Positions 43,391 to 55,336 of a stretch of 64,000 nt of DNA are shown one piece after another. How positions within the stretch are numbered: the first letter of the stretch is position 1; every line of letters starts with the position of its first letter. The position numbers were made by a program, and so were the translations under genes. Source of the DNA: Orobanche coerulescens (lineage: Eukaryota > Streptophyta > Magnoliopsida > Lamiales > Orobanchaceae); NCBI GenBank assembly GCA_033398695.1, contig CM065815.1, forward strand, positions 101,212,501 to 101,276,500. The letters run 5' to 3'. The notes below the pieces were generated by a model that saw only the letters and a list, made by a program, of their open reading frames with translations, had not been told where the DNA came from and ran no database searches.

Positions 43391-43777
43391 TCATAATGAG
43401 ATATCTTCCATATATCCATCTTCTCCATAAGGAAAGATAAGAGGATACTGTAAACCAAGATAAGAAGCATGTAGCTCATTTATTCGCTTCAAATATCTAG
43501 TTTTTGTTCCCCCAATGATATCCCGATTACCTAATGCGTCATCGAAATCTCCTACAACCAGTGCTGCTACTTCAGAAGCAGTTGGAAGGTTATACATTCG
43601 ACCATCTTTATATCTTCTTCCAATAAGATTTAGCTTAACATTTGCCTCACTGCACTGTTGAATTTTGTCTCTAGCCATTCGAAAAGATTGCACTAAGATA
43701 TTGTTCTCATCAAGCATTTCCTTAAGTTTTTGAATTTTTATAAAATGTTTGGTGTTTTGAAAGTAAGGAAGAATCAT
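43391..43777 (-). pseudogene. Helitron helicase-like fragment, N-proximal part, opposite strand
   Basis: Minus-strand ORF: LKEMLDENNILVQSFRMARDK, NVKLNLIGRRYKDGRMYNLP, SEVAALVVGDFDDALGNRDI, then ELHASYLGLQYPLIFPYGEDGY. This block normally precedes the RQFFAYR...MIQNF block of the same Helitron protein, but here it lies on the other strand and to the right. The order and orientation show an inversion or two independent fragments. The 5' end (43777) is not a defended start. Confidence 0.85.
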
Positions 43778-43988
43778 GCTTAGTTCTTGATATGTTGTTG
43801 TATGTTCAAAAGTGACTTGATAATTGTGATGAGGTATGAAAGGAGTACATGATATGTTTTTGTTAGATTTTTATAAAAAGCTTTTGGAAATTTATTTGAA
43901 AACAAGAACATGAAGTTAGATTTATAAAGTTGGAAGATGTGTTGGTAATATTTGATATAGTTAAGGAGCACGTTATGTATTGAGGATT
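43778..43988. other. AT-rich flank, target of element H
   Basis: No gene visible. It ends with GGATT (43984-43988), the left TSD of H, and was continuous with 49955 onward before H inserted. Confidence 0.5.
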
Positions 43989-44820
43989 TGATACGAATTA
44001 CGTAAGTAATGCGTATAAAATACAACGGAAGATTATTATGTCTGGACAATTATCAAAGTATCACTCGAAAATTACAAGGGGTGGCCGAACTTAAATGGAT
44101 TTCGACCGTGAAGTAGTATGGTATACGGATTTGGATGTGTTTTATCGAACTAGACCTATAACTCGATAAAAGTAATCTCTCCTCAAGACCTATTGAGAAT
44201 TGATCAAGTTAAAATCTCGAGACGCGTCGAAACAATAACTAAAGTTTGTTGAACTCGTTCAACGTATATTTCAAAGAAATACAAGGTTTATTAATCTTCA
44301 AGATGATTTACAAATACCACAAGTACTACTATATATAGTAGTTTCCAACCGTAAGAAAATACAACAAAACGAGAAAATGAAACTTCCTAGCAATATACTA
44401 ATCGGCCGAAATATCCAATGAGTAGATACCAAGCATCTTGGTTTTATTAGGTGATTGTGACATGAAGAAATCCTTGATGAATCTTGGTTTTATTAGGTGA
44501 TGGTGACATGAAGAAGAACCAAATATCATCCCTTGCAATCTTCAATTCGGCCGAACTCATCAAGGAGTGATTAGGAGGATTTTGTGAAGATATGATATCA
44601 ACCTCTTTGGAATTATTATGGTGACTAAGACATGAGGGACAATGACATGAAGGAAAGGTGGGGAAGGCTTGGACGATTTATAGTAATGGTGGGTAAGGAG
44701 AAATATCTTCATGCATCTTGACAAATCATGAGTCCCTTTCAAGCATGATATGGCCGATTTTTCATGCTTTCGGACCGATTCCGTCGTCGAGTTTTACGTT
44801 ACTCCGGTTCCGATTAACAA
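43989..44820 (-). repeat. 3' LTR of element H, truncated (832 bp)
   Basis: Runs from TGATACGAATTACG to GATTAACAA, then switches to GGTAAGGCGAGAG of pol. About 123 bp of LTR are missing relative to 48994-49949. Confidence 0.92.
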
Positions 44821-47800
44821 GGTAAGGCGAGAGATCACCTACGTTGAATGTCGCGTGTACTCCGTAATCGCCCGGAAGTTCGACTTTGTAGGCGTTGTCG
44901 TTCACTTTTCCCACAATTTTGTACGGACCTTCGGCTCTCGGCATTAATTTGTTCTTCCGTTTGCTTGGGAATCTTTCTTTTCTCAAATGTATCCAAATTA
45001 AGTCGCCAACATCAAATAATCTCGCTTTTTTATTTTTGTTCGACTTCCGTTTGTAAATTTCATTCACTTCTCTAATCCGTTCCCGTATCTTTTCATGTAA
45101 CTTCATCATTGATTTGAGTTTTGATTCGGCGTCTTTGTGAACCAATTCGTTGCTCGGCAAGGGAATCAAATCCAATGGCATGTGCGTATTTATTCCGTAT
45201 ACTACTTCAAAAGGTGAATGGGCCGTGGCGAAGCCGGGTGATCGGTTGTATGCGAATTCCGCATGTGCAAGTTTAACGTCCCAATCCTTTTGTGTTTTAT
45301 TCACCAATCCTCGCAATAATGCTCCCAAGGTTCGATTAGTCACCTCGGTGCATCCATCGGTTTGTGGGTGATGTGAAGTCTTGAATAGGAGTTTAGTACC
45401 CACTTTTCTCCATAAAGTATTCCGAGTAACTCGAAATTTAGAATCTCGATCCGACACGATAGTTTTGGAACTCCGTGTAAACGAACTACTTCCTAAGTAC
45501 AAGTCCGCCACATTGCTTGCATCATCGGTTTTGTGGCAAGCTATAAAGTGAGCCATTTTCGAAAAACGGTCGACGACCACCATGATCGAGTCTTTGCCTC
45601 GTTGAGTACGAGGTAAAGCCACAATAAAATCCATCGAGACATCCTCCCATGGTCGTAACGGTATTGGCAACGGCATGTATGTACTTGGCTTGAACGAACT
45701 TTTCATCATGTGACAAGTGACGCATTTACTCACGATTGTGCTTACGTCACCATACATCTTTGGCCAAAAGAAATGCTCTTTTAGCACCTCTACGGTCTTG
45801 GCCGAGCCGAAATGACCGGCTAGTCCTCCTCCGTGTGCCTCCCGAACTAGCAATTCCCGAATTGTATGTCTCGGCACACATAATTTATTTCCCTTGAAAA
45901 GAAAGCCATCCTGTAAAACAAATTCTTCGTACGGGGCCGTTTTACAACGGGTAAAAATTTCTCCGAAGTCCAAATCGTCACTGTAATGATCTTTCAAAGT
46001 CTCGAACCCCAACAAACGAACATCTAGAATCGACAGTAAGGCATACCGTCTTGATAGTGCATCCGCCACTGTATTACTCTTCCCGTCTTTGTACTTGGAT
46101 GAAAAGTGAAAAGATTGTAAAAATTCCACCCATTTTGCATGTCTCGGACTTAGCTTGCTTTGCCCGTTGATGTATTTCAATGACTCGTGATCCGAATGTA
46201 ACACTAAATGTTTCGAACGTAAATAGTGACTCCAATGATCGAGTGCTCTTACGATAGCATAGAACTCCTTGTCGTAAGTACAATAATTAATTCGGGCGCC
46301 ACTTAATTTCTCCGAAAAATAGGCGATGGGACGGCCTCTTTGAATAAGTACTGCCCCGATTCCAACTCCGCTAGCGTCGCATTCCACCTCAAATGGTTGT
46401 GAAAAATCGGGTAACGTCAAAATCGGTGCTTCACATAACTTTCCCTTTAATTTTTCAAAAGCCTTTTGGGCCGCCTCGTTCCATGCAAAGGTTCCTTTGT
46501 TAAGACACTCCGTGATCGGACTGGAGATGGTGCTAAAATCCCGGATGAATCGACGGTAAAAAGAAGCTAGGCCATGAAATGATCGTACCTCCGTGATTGT
46601 TTTTAGTATCGGCCAAGACTTGATGGCCGAGATTTTCTCTTGGTCCACCGACACTCCTTCTTTAGAAACGACATAGCCGAGAAAGACAAGACTCTCGACT
46701 AGGAAAGTACACTTCTCCCGCTTTCCATAAAGTTTCTGTTCCCTTAGAGTTTCAAACACGTGCCGCAAATGTTCGAGATGCTCCTCTAAGGATCGACTGT
46801 AGATCAAAATGTCGTCTAAGTACACGACAACAAACTTTCCCAAGAAAGGTTTGAGAACCTCGTTCATCAACCTCATAAAAGTGCTCGGGGCATTAGTGAG
46901 GCCGAATGGCATCACCACCCATTCGTAAAGTCCATTCTTTGTTTTAAATGTCGTTTTCCATTCGTCTCCCTCTCGCATGCGGATTTGATGGTATCCGCTC
47001 CGTAAATCAACTTTTGAAAATATAACCAAGCCATGTAACTCGTCTAACATGTCGTCTAGTCTCGGGACGGGGAACCGATACTTGACGGTGATGTTATTCA
47101 CGGCTCTACTGTCAATACACATTCGCCATGATCCGTCTTCTTTTGGTACAAGTAGAACTGGAACCGCACACGGACTTAAACTTTCTCGGACATATCCGTA
47201 ACTCATGAGTTCATCAATTTGACGTTGTAGTTCCTTGGTTTCTTCGGGATTACAACGATACGCCGCTTTGTTCGGTAATGGAGCTCCCGGTACAAGATCA
47301 ATTTGGTGTTCAATTCCGCGGATAGGTGGTAATCCTACCGGCAAGTCTTCGGGAAATACATCCGCGAACTCGTGTAATAGTGTATCTATCTCTTCTTCGT
47401 GGTGTGATTTGGTGGCAAGATTTCGGACCTCTTTGATCATCATCAAATAAACACGTTCGCCATCGTCAATGGCGTGTTCGACTTCCTTTTCATTTGCAAA
47501 CATCGTAAGTTTTGGCCCTTCGATTTTTTTTGAACTCATTGTTCGGATAGCTTGAGGTGACATAGGTTTAAGAACAATTTTTTTACCTTTGTCACGTAAC
47601 TCATACTCGTTACTCCTCCCTCGATGTAGTACGTCCCGATCAAATAACCAAGGTCTTCCCAACCGTACATCGCATGTAATATCATTACCATACGAACCCA
47701 TGGTGAGTCCGACCTTCACTTGTCTTGATACTTTCACCTTGTTTCCATCATCGAGCCAATGGAGTGCATACGGCTTTGGATGGGCCGTGGTGATTAATCC

Positions 47801-48942
47801 GAGTTTTTAGACCATCTCGCTCGATGCCACGTTTGTACAACTTCCACCGTCAATGATCAAGCTACACCATTTCTCTCCGACACGACACTTCGTGTGAAAG
47901 ATTTGGTCTCGTTGTTCTTCGTCATTCGGGACTGCCTTCGTTTGTAACATGCGAAGGACGAGGTTCGTGTTATAGTTCGGGGCATCGTATGCCTCGCATT
48001 CTTCTTCTTCTTCGTAAGCTTCCAAGTTAAAGACGTCTCCAATTCTTTCTTCTTCGGCTAGTAATTCTTCTCGGACGGCTATGGCTTCTCGTAGCGTCAC
48101 AATTCTCCGATTTGGACAAGCACTTTGATAGTGTCCAAATCCTTGACATTTGAAACACCGGACTTTAGATAGGCTTGTTTCTTTTGGTGTGATAGGAGTT
48201 TTTGGAATGGTAGTAACGGGTGGGCTTGTGGTGACAGTTTTTGGAAACGAGCTAGAACTCGCGCCAAAGTTGGTATTTCCGTATTTAGATGGGAATTCGG
48301 GTTTAGAAAGTTTTGTCTTGTTTTGATTTTCCAACTTTATGCAAAGTCCGCATAAAGTATCAAAGTCGGAATAGGGGTAGAGTTCCACGGAATTAGCAAT
48401 ATTTTTGTTCAAACCTCGTAGGAAACGGGACATCCGCAATTCTTCGCTTTCTTCAAGTTCTCCCATCAAGGATAAGTTTTCAAACTCCTCGATGTACTCC
48501 TCGACACTTAGCTTTCCTTGCATGAGGTCAGAAATTTTTCGATACAAGCTTAACTTGTGTGTAGCCGGGACATATCTTTTCCGTAGTTTCTTTTTTAGAG
48601 AATCCCACGAACGTATCTTCTCTTTTAAAGCCACGAACTCTTTGTGTCTTCATTCGCTCAAACCAAAGGGAAGCTCCCTTTCCAAGTTTGAGAATCGCAT
48701 ACTTGCAACGTACCTCGTCATTGAGATCCTTGAACTCAAACATTCGTTCAATTTTTCTTTCCCACTCCAAATAAACCTCGGGATCGGTACCGCCTACGAA
48801 CTCCGGAAGTTCGCTTGTCTTGTATTCATCAGCATGTCGTGGTGCATGCATGGCGTCGTATCCTCATCGTGCTTGGATTACAGGCTCGTAAGCCGCGAAG
48901 AACGTCACGTAGTTGTGCTACTTCTTCATCGGTGAATGCCAT
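44821..48942 (-). pseudogene. gag-pol: Element H gag-pol, broken
   Basis: Start at 48942 (MAFTDEEV, as in A and G). Breaks in coding order: altered bases near 48885 (the sisters read GLPEPRIQ), a one-base insertion near 48625, and TAA at 47807-47809 (Ser in the sisters). Then a 991-codon open stretch (47737-44762) contains RT, RNase H and integrase: [32 protein letters not shown]. Within it are an in-frame loss of eight or so codons before LGRPWLF (near 47660), a locally scrambled stretch where the sisters read [11 protein letters not shown] (about 45485-45500), and a Gln-to-Cys change at GCTEVTNRT. The C-terminus is lost through the LTR-pol deletion; the frame then runs into antisense LTR. 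The zinc knuckle CFKCQGFGHYQSAC is intact. Confidence 0.9.
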
Positions 48943-48977
48943 CTTCTTGAGTAACGCCGAGAACCGTGAGACAAATG

Positions 48978-48989
48978 TCTACGATACCA
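48978..48989 (-). other. Primer binding site of element H
   Basis: The minus strand reads TGGTATCGTAGA four bases after the LTR, a weakened initiator-Met match. Confidence 0.7.
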
Positions 48990-48993
48990 CTTA

Positions 48994-49949
48994 TGATACG
49001 AATTACGTAAGTAATGCGTATAAAATACAACAGAAGATTATTATGTCTGGACAATTATCAAAGTATCACTCGAAAATTACAAGGGGTGGCCGAACTTAAA
49101 TGGATTTCGACCGTGAAGTAGTATGGTATACGGATTTGGATGTGTTTTATCGAACTAGACCTATAACTCGATAAAAGTAATCTCTCCTCAAGACCTATTG
49201 AGAATTGATCAAGTTAAAATCTCGAGACGCGTCGAAACAATAACTAAAGTTTGTTGAACTCGTTCAACGTATATTTCAAAGAAATACAAGGTTTATTAAT
49301 CTTCAAGATGATTTACAAATACCACAAGTACTACTATATATAGTAGTTTCCAACCGTAAGAAAATACAACAAAACGTGAAAATGAAACTTCCTAGCAATA
49401 TACTAATCGGCAGAAATATCCAATGAGTAGATACCAAGCATCTTGGTTTTATTAGGTGATTGTGACATGAAGAAATCCTTGATGAATCTTGGTTTTATTA
49501 GGTGATGGTGACATGAAGAAGAACCAAATATCATCCCTTGCAATCTTCAATTCGGCCGAACTCATCAAGGAGTGATTAGGAGGATTTTGTGAAGATATGA
49601 TATCAACCTCTTTGGAATTATTATGGTGACTAAGACATGAGGGACAATGACATGAAGGAAAGGTGGGGAAGGCTTGGACGATTTATAGTAATGGTGGGTA
49701 AGGAGAAATATCTTCATGCATCTTGACAAATCATGAGTCCCTTTCAAGCATGATATGGCCGATTTTTCATGCTTTCGGACCGATTCCGTCGTCGAGTTTT
49801 ACGTTACTCCAGTTCCGATTAACAACGTAACTCCAATCCGCGTATTCTTTTCTCCCAAGTATAATGATGCATGGCCATGCGAATTTGCATCGTCGTGGAT
49901 GTCGATTTTTATTGGAGCTTCTTCGATTGGAATATTAGATATCGTATCA
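48994..49949 (-). repeat. 5' LTR of element H (956 bp)
   Basis: Complete, from TGATACGAATTACG to ATATCGTATCA, with the TATA palindrome near 49330-49347. It is very close to the element A LTRs when read on the opposite strand. Confidence 0.95.
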
Positions 49950-49954
49950 GGATT

Positions 49955-51677
49955 TTAAAGTCATGTTTAGGTCATTTGTATGTTAGGACCAAGACTTTGA
50001 TTATCAACATGAGTGTATGTTAAGTGTGTTGTTTGATGTTGAAAACAATTGATGCTTGATGATACTTGATGTTAATGATGTTTGAAGGTTTAAAGTTGGG
50101 AAATAAAAATGAGTAAGTAGTCATGTTTTCAAAAGAAAAGATTATGAAATGGAGTTCGTAATGTCGAGAAGCATGTTTGTATGTGGACTCCTATATGTGT
50201 TATAAGTATGATATGTATGATTAGAGTTTACATGTTTAGGGTTTTCGTTACTAGAAACGAGCTCTAGGTTAATATGATGTTTTTCCCATTTTCGTCGGAT
50301 GTTGGCAGTTTCATTATACTTCACGGAAACGGCCATAACTTTCTCTACGTTTTATATTCTTGAAATTTGTAAAATGTATTTGAAACTAGACTTCAGTGGC
50401 TTCCCAATGGTATAAGATTCACTATCTAGTTATTAATGTGCATTAACAGAATGCTTATTCTTTCCAGACTTGATGCACATTATTTTATGATTATGATTAA
50501 GTGTTTTATGATGGATTTTTTGAACCAAGGAATGTGTAACGGAATCGAGTATCGGTTACCGTTGTTAGTATCTTTATATATTATGTGGTCAGTTAGATTC
50601 TCTAAGAGAATCATAGCTTTTATTATTAAACTTAAGTCAAATGCAAAACTCTAAAGTCCAAATATGTAGATCGAGTCCGTTGTCCGTTAGACTTCATTAA
50701 GCTCGATCGACCGCTAAACTTAGTTGTTTCCGATGAAAGTTGGAGCAGCAGACTGAAGCGTAAGGAAGAGCCGAGAATCATTTGGCTTGTATTTATTACT
50801 TGTCCAGGTGAGCTTTCTATACGAAAATGATTGGAGCTTTGCTCTATCTTGATGAAATGTTTTACAAGCAAATTATGATTTCAAATGATTATGATGCATA
50901 AAAACTTTTATGTGGATTCTTATGAACCTATCACTATTGTCTTGCCAACCTATGAAATGATCGAATCCTGAGCTAGACAAAGGTTGATGGCCAGGGTTAG
51001 TGTACACAGTACTCGGGATTGTAAGCTCTCTTCAGAGTGGCCGATCTCGGGGAGTAACGTTCGTGGGAGGTGGCCACCTTCCCCGGCGTAAATTATGGAT
51101 ATGGTGAATCTGATGACATATGCTATGAAATGAAATGATTTAGTAAATATAGGCTTTTTCTTAAAACCCCCGTGTGTTACTGCTTATATGCATGATGACA
51201 AGTACGAAAGTATGTTTTATGTTTTGGCAATATATTCACGGAGTACGTTGTACTCAGCCCTGTATATCTTTTTAAATATGTAGGTTGAGCAAGGGATGTG
51301 ACGGAGGGTGTTGAGTGGAAGTCCTTTGTTTACGATCAATGTTAAGCCCTGGTTACATATCTTCATATATGTAACCAACCATGTTTTTCCGCTGCAAACA
51401 CTCTTTATGATTATGCTTTCTATGTCTTGTTGATTGTAATATGCTATGAAGCCTTTTCCTAAACTTCAAGGCTAATGTTATGACTGTATATTCTACTTTG
51501 GATTCTAAGTCGTTCCCACAGGACTGAATCCCCTTCATGATACCTTGATAGGTTATTCATGGTAATTCACCCATATGCCTTATGAAACGTATGTTTCCCC
51601 CTTTCTTCCCCGCTTCTTAATTCCTACCCCGGGTCATGCCCCGACTGAGCCGTCCTTAGGGATAAGGGTCCGTGACA
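49955..51677 (+). repeat. LTR remnant K (right end at 51677), left limit unknown
   Basis: Non-coding sequence with typical chromovirus U5 features (GTACGTTGTACTCAGCCCTG near 51244). It ends GGGTCATGCCCCGACTGAGC...GGGTCCGTGACA exactly where the minus-strand gag-protease of element J is broken off (51678). No matching left terminus (expected TGTCACGG) or second TSD copy is visible, so it may be a truncated solo LTR or the end of a larger element. The part nearest 49955 was continuous with 43778-43988 before H inserted. Confidence 0.5.
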
Positions 51678-52338
51678 CCCGTTGCTCCTTTCGATATGGC
51701 CTTTCTCGCTTTCGTGGATGATATGATTGGGGCCGAGTTAATTCTAGCATCCCCGTGCAGTTCAACTACTGGGTGATCGGGTTTGCAGAATCGAACTATT
51801 TTAGAATGGCAGTCGAGTTGTGCAAAGTGTTTAGATAGCCAATCTATCCCAAGTATGAGGTCATACTCAAGTATAGGGAGAAGAATTAGGTCAAAAGGAA
51901 AACAGTGACCTTTAATGATCACATCACAATCTCTAAATACTAAATCTGTTTCTCGGCTCGCACCCATAGGTGTGGATACTTCCAAGCTTATGGGTAGTGA
52001 CTCCATATCGACATTTAATTTTTGTGCATAATGAGGTGCAACAAAAGAATGTGATGATCCTGGATCTAACAATGCATGAGCAGAGTGGTTTGACACAAGA
52101 AATGTACCTTCCACCACGTTTGTCGCGTTAGGGGCTTCTTGTCCTGCTAAGGCAGAAACTCTTGCTGGTGACTTCCCCTTGCCTTTGCGATCATCCTTCT
52201 TAGCTGCATTTTTCTGCTGATTGTTGCCTTGTGTCTCCCACTTTGGGCATTCTCTAGTTGGGTGTTGATTATCTCCACAATGCAAGCATCTCCCTTGCTT
52301 CTTCCAACAGTCTTCAGATTTATGTCCCATCTTATTAC
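51678..52338 (-). pseudogene. gag-pol: Element J zinc knuckles and protease, truncated
   Basis: Continues gag after solo LTR M: KMGHKSEDC completes the first zinc knuckle, then CLHCGDNQHPTREC is the second. A Lys-rich linker (KKDDRKGKGK) follows. Aspartic protease: HALLDPGSSHSF (catalytic Asp in DPGS, a variant seen in this lineage) and DLILGIDWL. It ends SSTKARKAISKGATG, where the usual pol would continue but LTR K begins. The stretch is open across its 220 codons. Confidence 0.88.
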
Positions 52339-53759
52339 TGTAACACCCCCAAAATACGACCGGGAATGTCACATGCCCTGGTGAACACCGGTGTTACCTA
52401 ATGCGCATGCAAAGGGTGGCTCTTGTGGGAGTGATCGCCGGCGCGGTGACATGTTCAAGGGGCGGCCAACATAGTGGAGTGAACGCCGGTGCACAGGTGT
52501 GCAAGGGAGGCGCCTGGCAGGCTTATTGGTTACGGATATTTGAGTAATAGCTAAGACCCCATTACCGAACAATTTTCATAATTCAAAGTTCTTCAAACTC
52601 GCTTTAAAATGTTGGTCTTGATATAGACCGCGGTTCGTGTTTCTGAAAGTTTGTTTCAATTTGTTTTCAATGCTGGTATCAGGGTTAATTAACCAAGGAT
52701 ATTTGACGAGATCTCCGAGGGTTAATTAATCGGGGGTCTTGAGAAGGATTTGTCGAATGAGAGGTTGTGCCTTTGATTGTACTGTGATGATTATTCTGTG
52801 TATTGGGTCGAGGACCCCGTGGGATGTTGAGATTTCGTCTCGTGATGATATTATTTGGATTGGGCCGAGAACCCCGTGAGATGTTGTAATGTTTCGCTTG
52901 TAGTATTTTATAAATTGGGTCGAGGACCCCGAATAACATTGTAATGGTTTTCTTGCAAATTATTTCCTACATGCTGGGTTGATGACCCGAGAGCTTTTGA
53001 AGTTATTTTCTAAAAGTATTCCCATTCGATTTTCAAAACCCCAGGGCGGCTCGAGTCAATAATAACGTTTTCAAATTATCTTATCAAAATGCTTTTTCCT
53101 TTATAAGAGGGGATTTTCAAACTAGATCTTTTGACTCCTTGGGCTCGTTAAAAGTTTCATTGGTGTTATGTTCCGTAAAGAGAAGATGACTATGTGATTA
53201 TCTTTCACCTTGTGTGTGCGAGTGATATTCTGTGTTGACTATGGGAATGCATGGTTTGTATTAAGGCTTCGTGGCTGTTGAGTTTTGTGTTGTTATTATT
53301 CGTATATCTTGTATATTATGTACTTGCACTAGCAAAATTCCAGTTGCTAACCCCCAAGTTTTTGGGGGGTGGGTGCCTGTTATGCGCTCAGGTTTTGGTA
53401 GCTCGGGAGCGTTCACGGGATTGACTTGGAAGGAGATGAAAGACGACGATGCTAATCACACAAGAGTCGGAGTCTTTTTCTTTTGTTTTCATTTTGGTCG
53501 AGTATTCACCCTTGCATGGGTGTAGTTTTCATTTATTAATTTGAGTTATCATTTCTTTCTGTATTCGAGTTTATTATTGTCATGGAGATGTGAATGTCAT
53601 TAGTTCTGAATTGTTTAATGACATAGTCGGTCTGCTTTGTAATTAGATTGACCCCGGCCGGTCAATATTTGAGTAGTCTATTGGAGTTTAGCCTAATAGA
53701 TCCTTGTGAGAAGGGTCTATGGCATGTGACATTCCCGGTCGTATTTTGGGGGTGTTACA
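52339..53759 (+). repeat. Solo LTR M (1421 bp) with 39-bp perfect terminal inverted repeats
   Basis: The left end (52339-52377) and right end (53721-53759) are exact reverse complements over at least 39 bp, starting TGTAACACCCCCAAAAT. Flanking 5-bp TSD is ATTAC (52334-52338 and 53760-53764). Near 53318-53400 it carries GTACTTGCACTAGCA and TTGCTAACCCC motifs, which on the opposite strand mark element D LTRs (about 17710-17740). This identifies it as a gypsy LTR without internal region. It lies inside the first zinc knuckle codons of element J. Confidence 0.8.
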
Positions 53760-53764
53760 ATTAC

Positions 53765-54620
53765 AGTGGGAACATGGCGGTAAGTTATTCGAAGGCCTCT
53801 TTCCGGCATTCTATCCAGTAGTCTTGCGTTGAAATTTCTGGGGTGGTCTGGATGATGGATTTGGTGCGGATCTCTTTAACTTCCCACTTGTGCGATCCTT
53901 CGCCTGTCCCAACCGGGTCATCCTGCTTTCGATTCGGCTGGCAGCCTCGATAGCTTCTGTCATTGTAGTCATTCTTACTGGCAGCAAGCTTTGTTGTAGC
54001 GTAAACCTCAACCCGTGCGTAAATTTGTACAGTTTGTCCTCCTCTGTGCTCACCAGTCCTGGCGCGTATTTTGAGAGTTGATTGAATTGAGACTCGTACT
54101 GGGATACAGTCATTGCCCCTTGCTTAAGATGATAGAACTCGTCACGATGAGCTTCGCGAGCGGCCTGAGAAATGTATTGATCACAGAAAGCCTTTACGAA
54201 GTTTTCCCATGTTCGGTCGGTAGCTTCCCTTGTCCATTTTCCATTTGTAATCTTCCACCAGTCGTGAGCTGCGGCCTCGAGTCGGAATGTAGCTAGTGAT
54301 ATCCGCTGTTCATCAGTATACTGAAGGGCATTGAAAATTTTCTCAATTTTCTCCAGCCAGAGTTCAGCTTTGATATCGTCGGGTTCCCCGTCAAAGGTAG
54401 GCGGGTTGAAGCGTAAGAATCTTTCCAAGGTGCGATCATGAGTTTCGTTATTATTCCCGTTATTAGCAGTCTGCTGTTGTAGGAAGTTCGTCAATTGAGT
54501 AAGGGCTTGAGCCATGGCATCGTTCCCATTTCCTCCTCGTGGAGGAGAGCGTGAGCGATCATCGCGTTGATGCTTCTTGTCACGATTCATGTGAGGGCGT
54601 CCACGTCTTCGGTCAGCCAT
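53765..54620 (-). pseudogene. gag-pol: Element J gag, N-terminal part
   Basis: ATG at 54620 (MADRRRGRPHMNRDKKHQRDD), basic N-terminus. Capsid core: NPPTFDGEPDDIKAELWLEKI, EKIFNALQYTDEQRISLATF, AAAHDWWKI, FYHLKQGAMTVSQYESQFNQLSKYAP, the standard chromovirus gag pattern. A TAG at about 53811-53813 follows QRKTTG. The frame then continues PPCSHCN and is cut by solo LTR M. The spliced knuckle reads CSHCNKMGHKSEDC (CX2CX4HX4C). Apart from the TAG the 285 codons are open. Confidence 0.88.
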
Positions 54621-55316
54621 CTATTATAAGTTAGGACATTTATGGTCTTATGTGGAATTATTAGTATTCTATGTTGTCATGTAGAGTTAAACGCATAATT
54701 AAATACTAATTATTCATGATTAATGGACTTATCGAATAAGAATAGAAAATATAGTTGATTCCAATTACGAGTGGCTTAATCGCCAAATTATTCATTTCAA
54801 GTTAGGGGTATTCTGATTTTCCTTGGTCAAATCTTTGTTATCTACGGGTCCATCTAATTATAAAACTAATTCAGTGAACTTAATGATTCAACAAATATGC
54901 TTATATGATACTAACGACAAAGGAACAATAATACTCCATTTTTAAGAAGACAATAAAGTTTAGTGGAGTGTAAAGTAACTTCATCAATTTCGAATGAATA
55001 GTGATATGACTTTGAGAAATGGATAAGTGAAATAATCTATATCCGTTTCAAGAGTTCAATAGAAGGATTGATTCAATCGGGGAAATACCGAGGATACTTA
55101 ATCAAGTACCTTGGCTAATGACTTTGGAATTTTGAATTTAACTATGCATATTCCAAGTGAATAGCGACAAGTCGAAAGAGATCTTAATGAGAGTTGACTA
55201 GAGAAATCTACCTTATGTCTCAGTCCTATGGTTCACTTCGTCCTAGGTGGAATTCCCATCTAAGTCCGAAGAATCTTATCCTGGTTAGCCCGTTGTAAGT
55301 GTCCTTCTCACAAAGC
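54621..55316 (-). other. Leader of element J
   Basis: About 700 bp of AT-rich untranslated sequence between PBS and gag; no ORF of note. Confidence 0.55.
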
Positions 55317-55332
55317 GGGCTCCGATATACCA
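55317..55332 (-). other. Primer binding site of element J
   Basis: The minus strand reads TGGTATATCGGAGCCC four bases after the LTR end. It is an initiator-Met-like site with a TA insertion. Confidence 0.65.
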
Positions 55333-55336
55333 CTCC

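Larger units (their letters stand above)
43989..49949 (-). mobile_element. Element H: CRM-like retrotransposon (5961 bp) with deleted 3' LTR edge
   Basis: TSD GGATT (43984-43988 and 49950-49954) is perfect. The right (5') LTR is 956 bp, the same length and family as element A. The left (3') LTR stops at 44820 and is fused directly to pol coding sequence, so the end of that LTR, the PPT and the last pol codons are gone. The remaining 832 bp of the left LTR differ from the right at about four positions. Gag-pol has several breaks. Confidence 0.95.

Noticed and set aside
49955..51677. K as the missing right half of the element C LTR
   Set aside because: C begins TGTAATGTCC whereas K ends GTCCGTGACA, so the terminal sequences do not pair, and no overlap proves continuity.
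52339..53759. Interpretation as a MITE or other TIR DNA transposon
   Set aside because: The TG...CA ends, 5-bp TSD and internal motifs shared with the element D LTR fit a solo LTR better, and no transposase remnant is seen. It is kept as a finding because the TIR length is odd.
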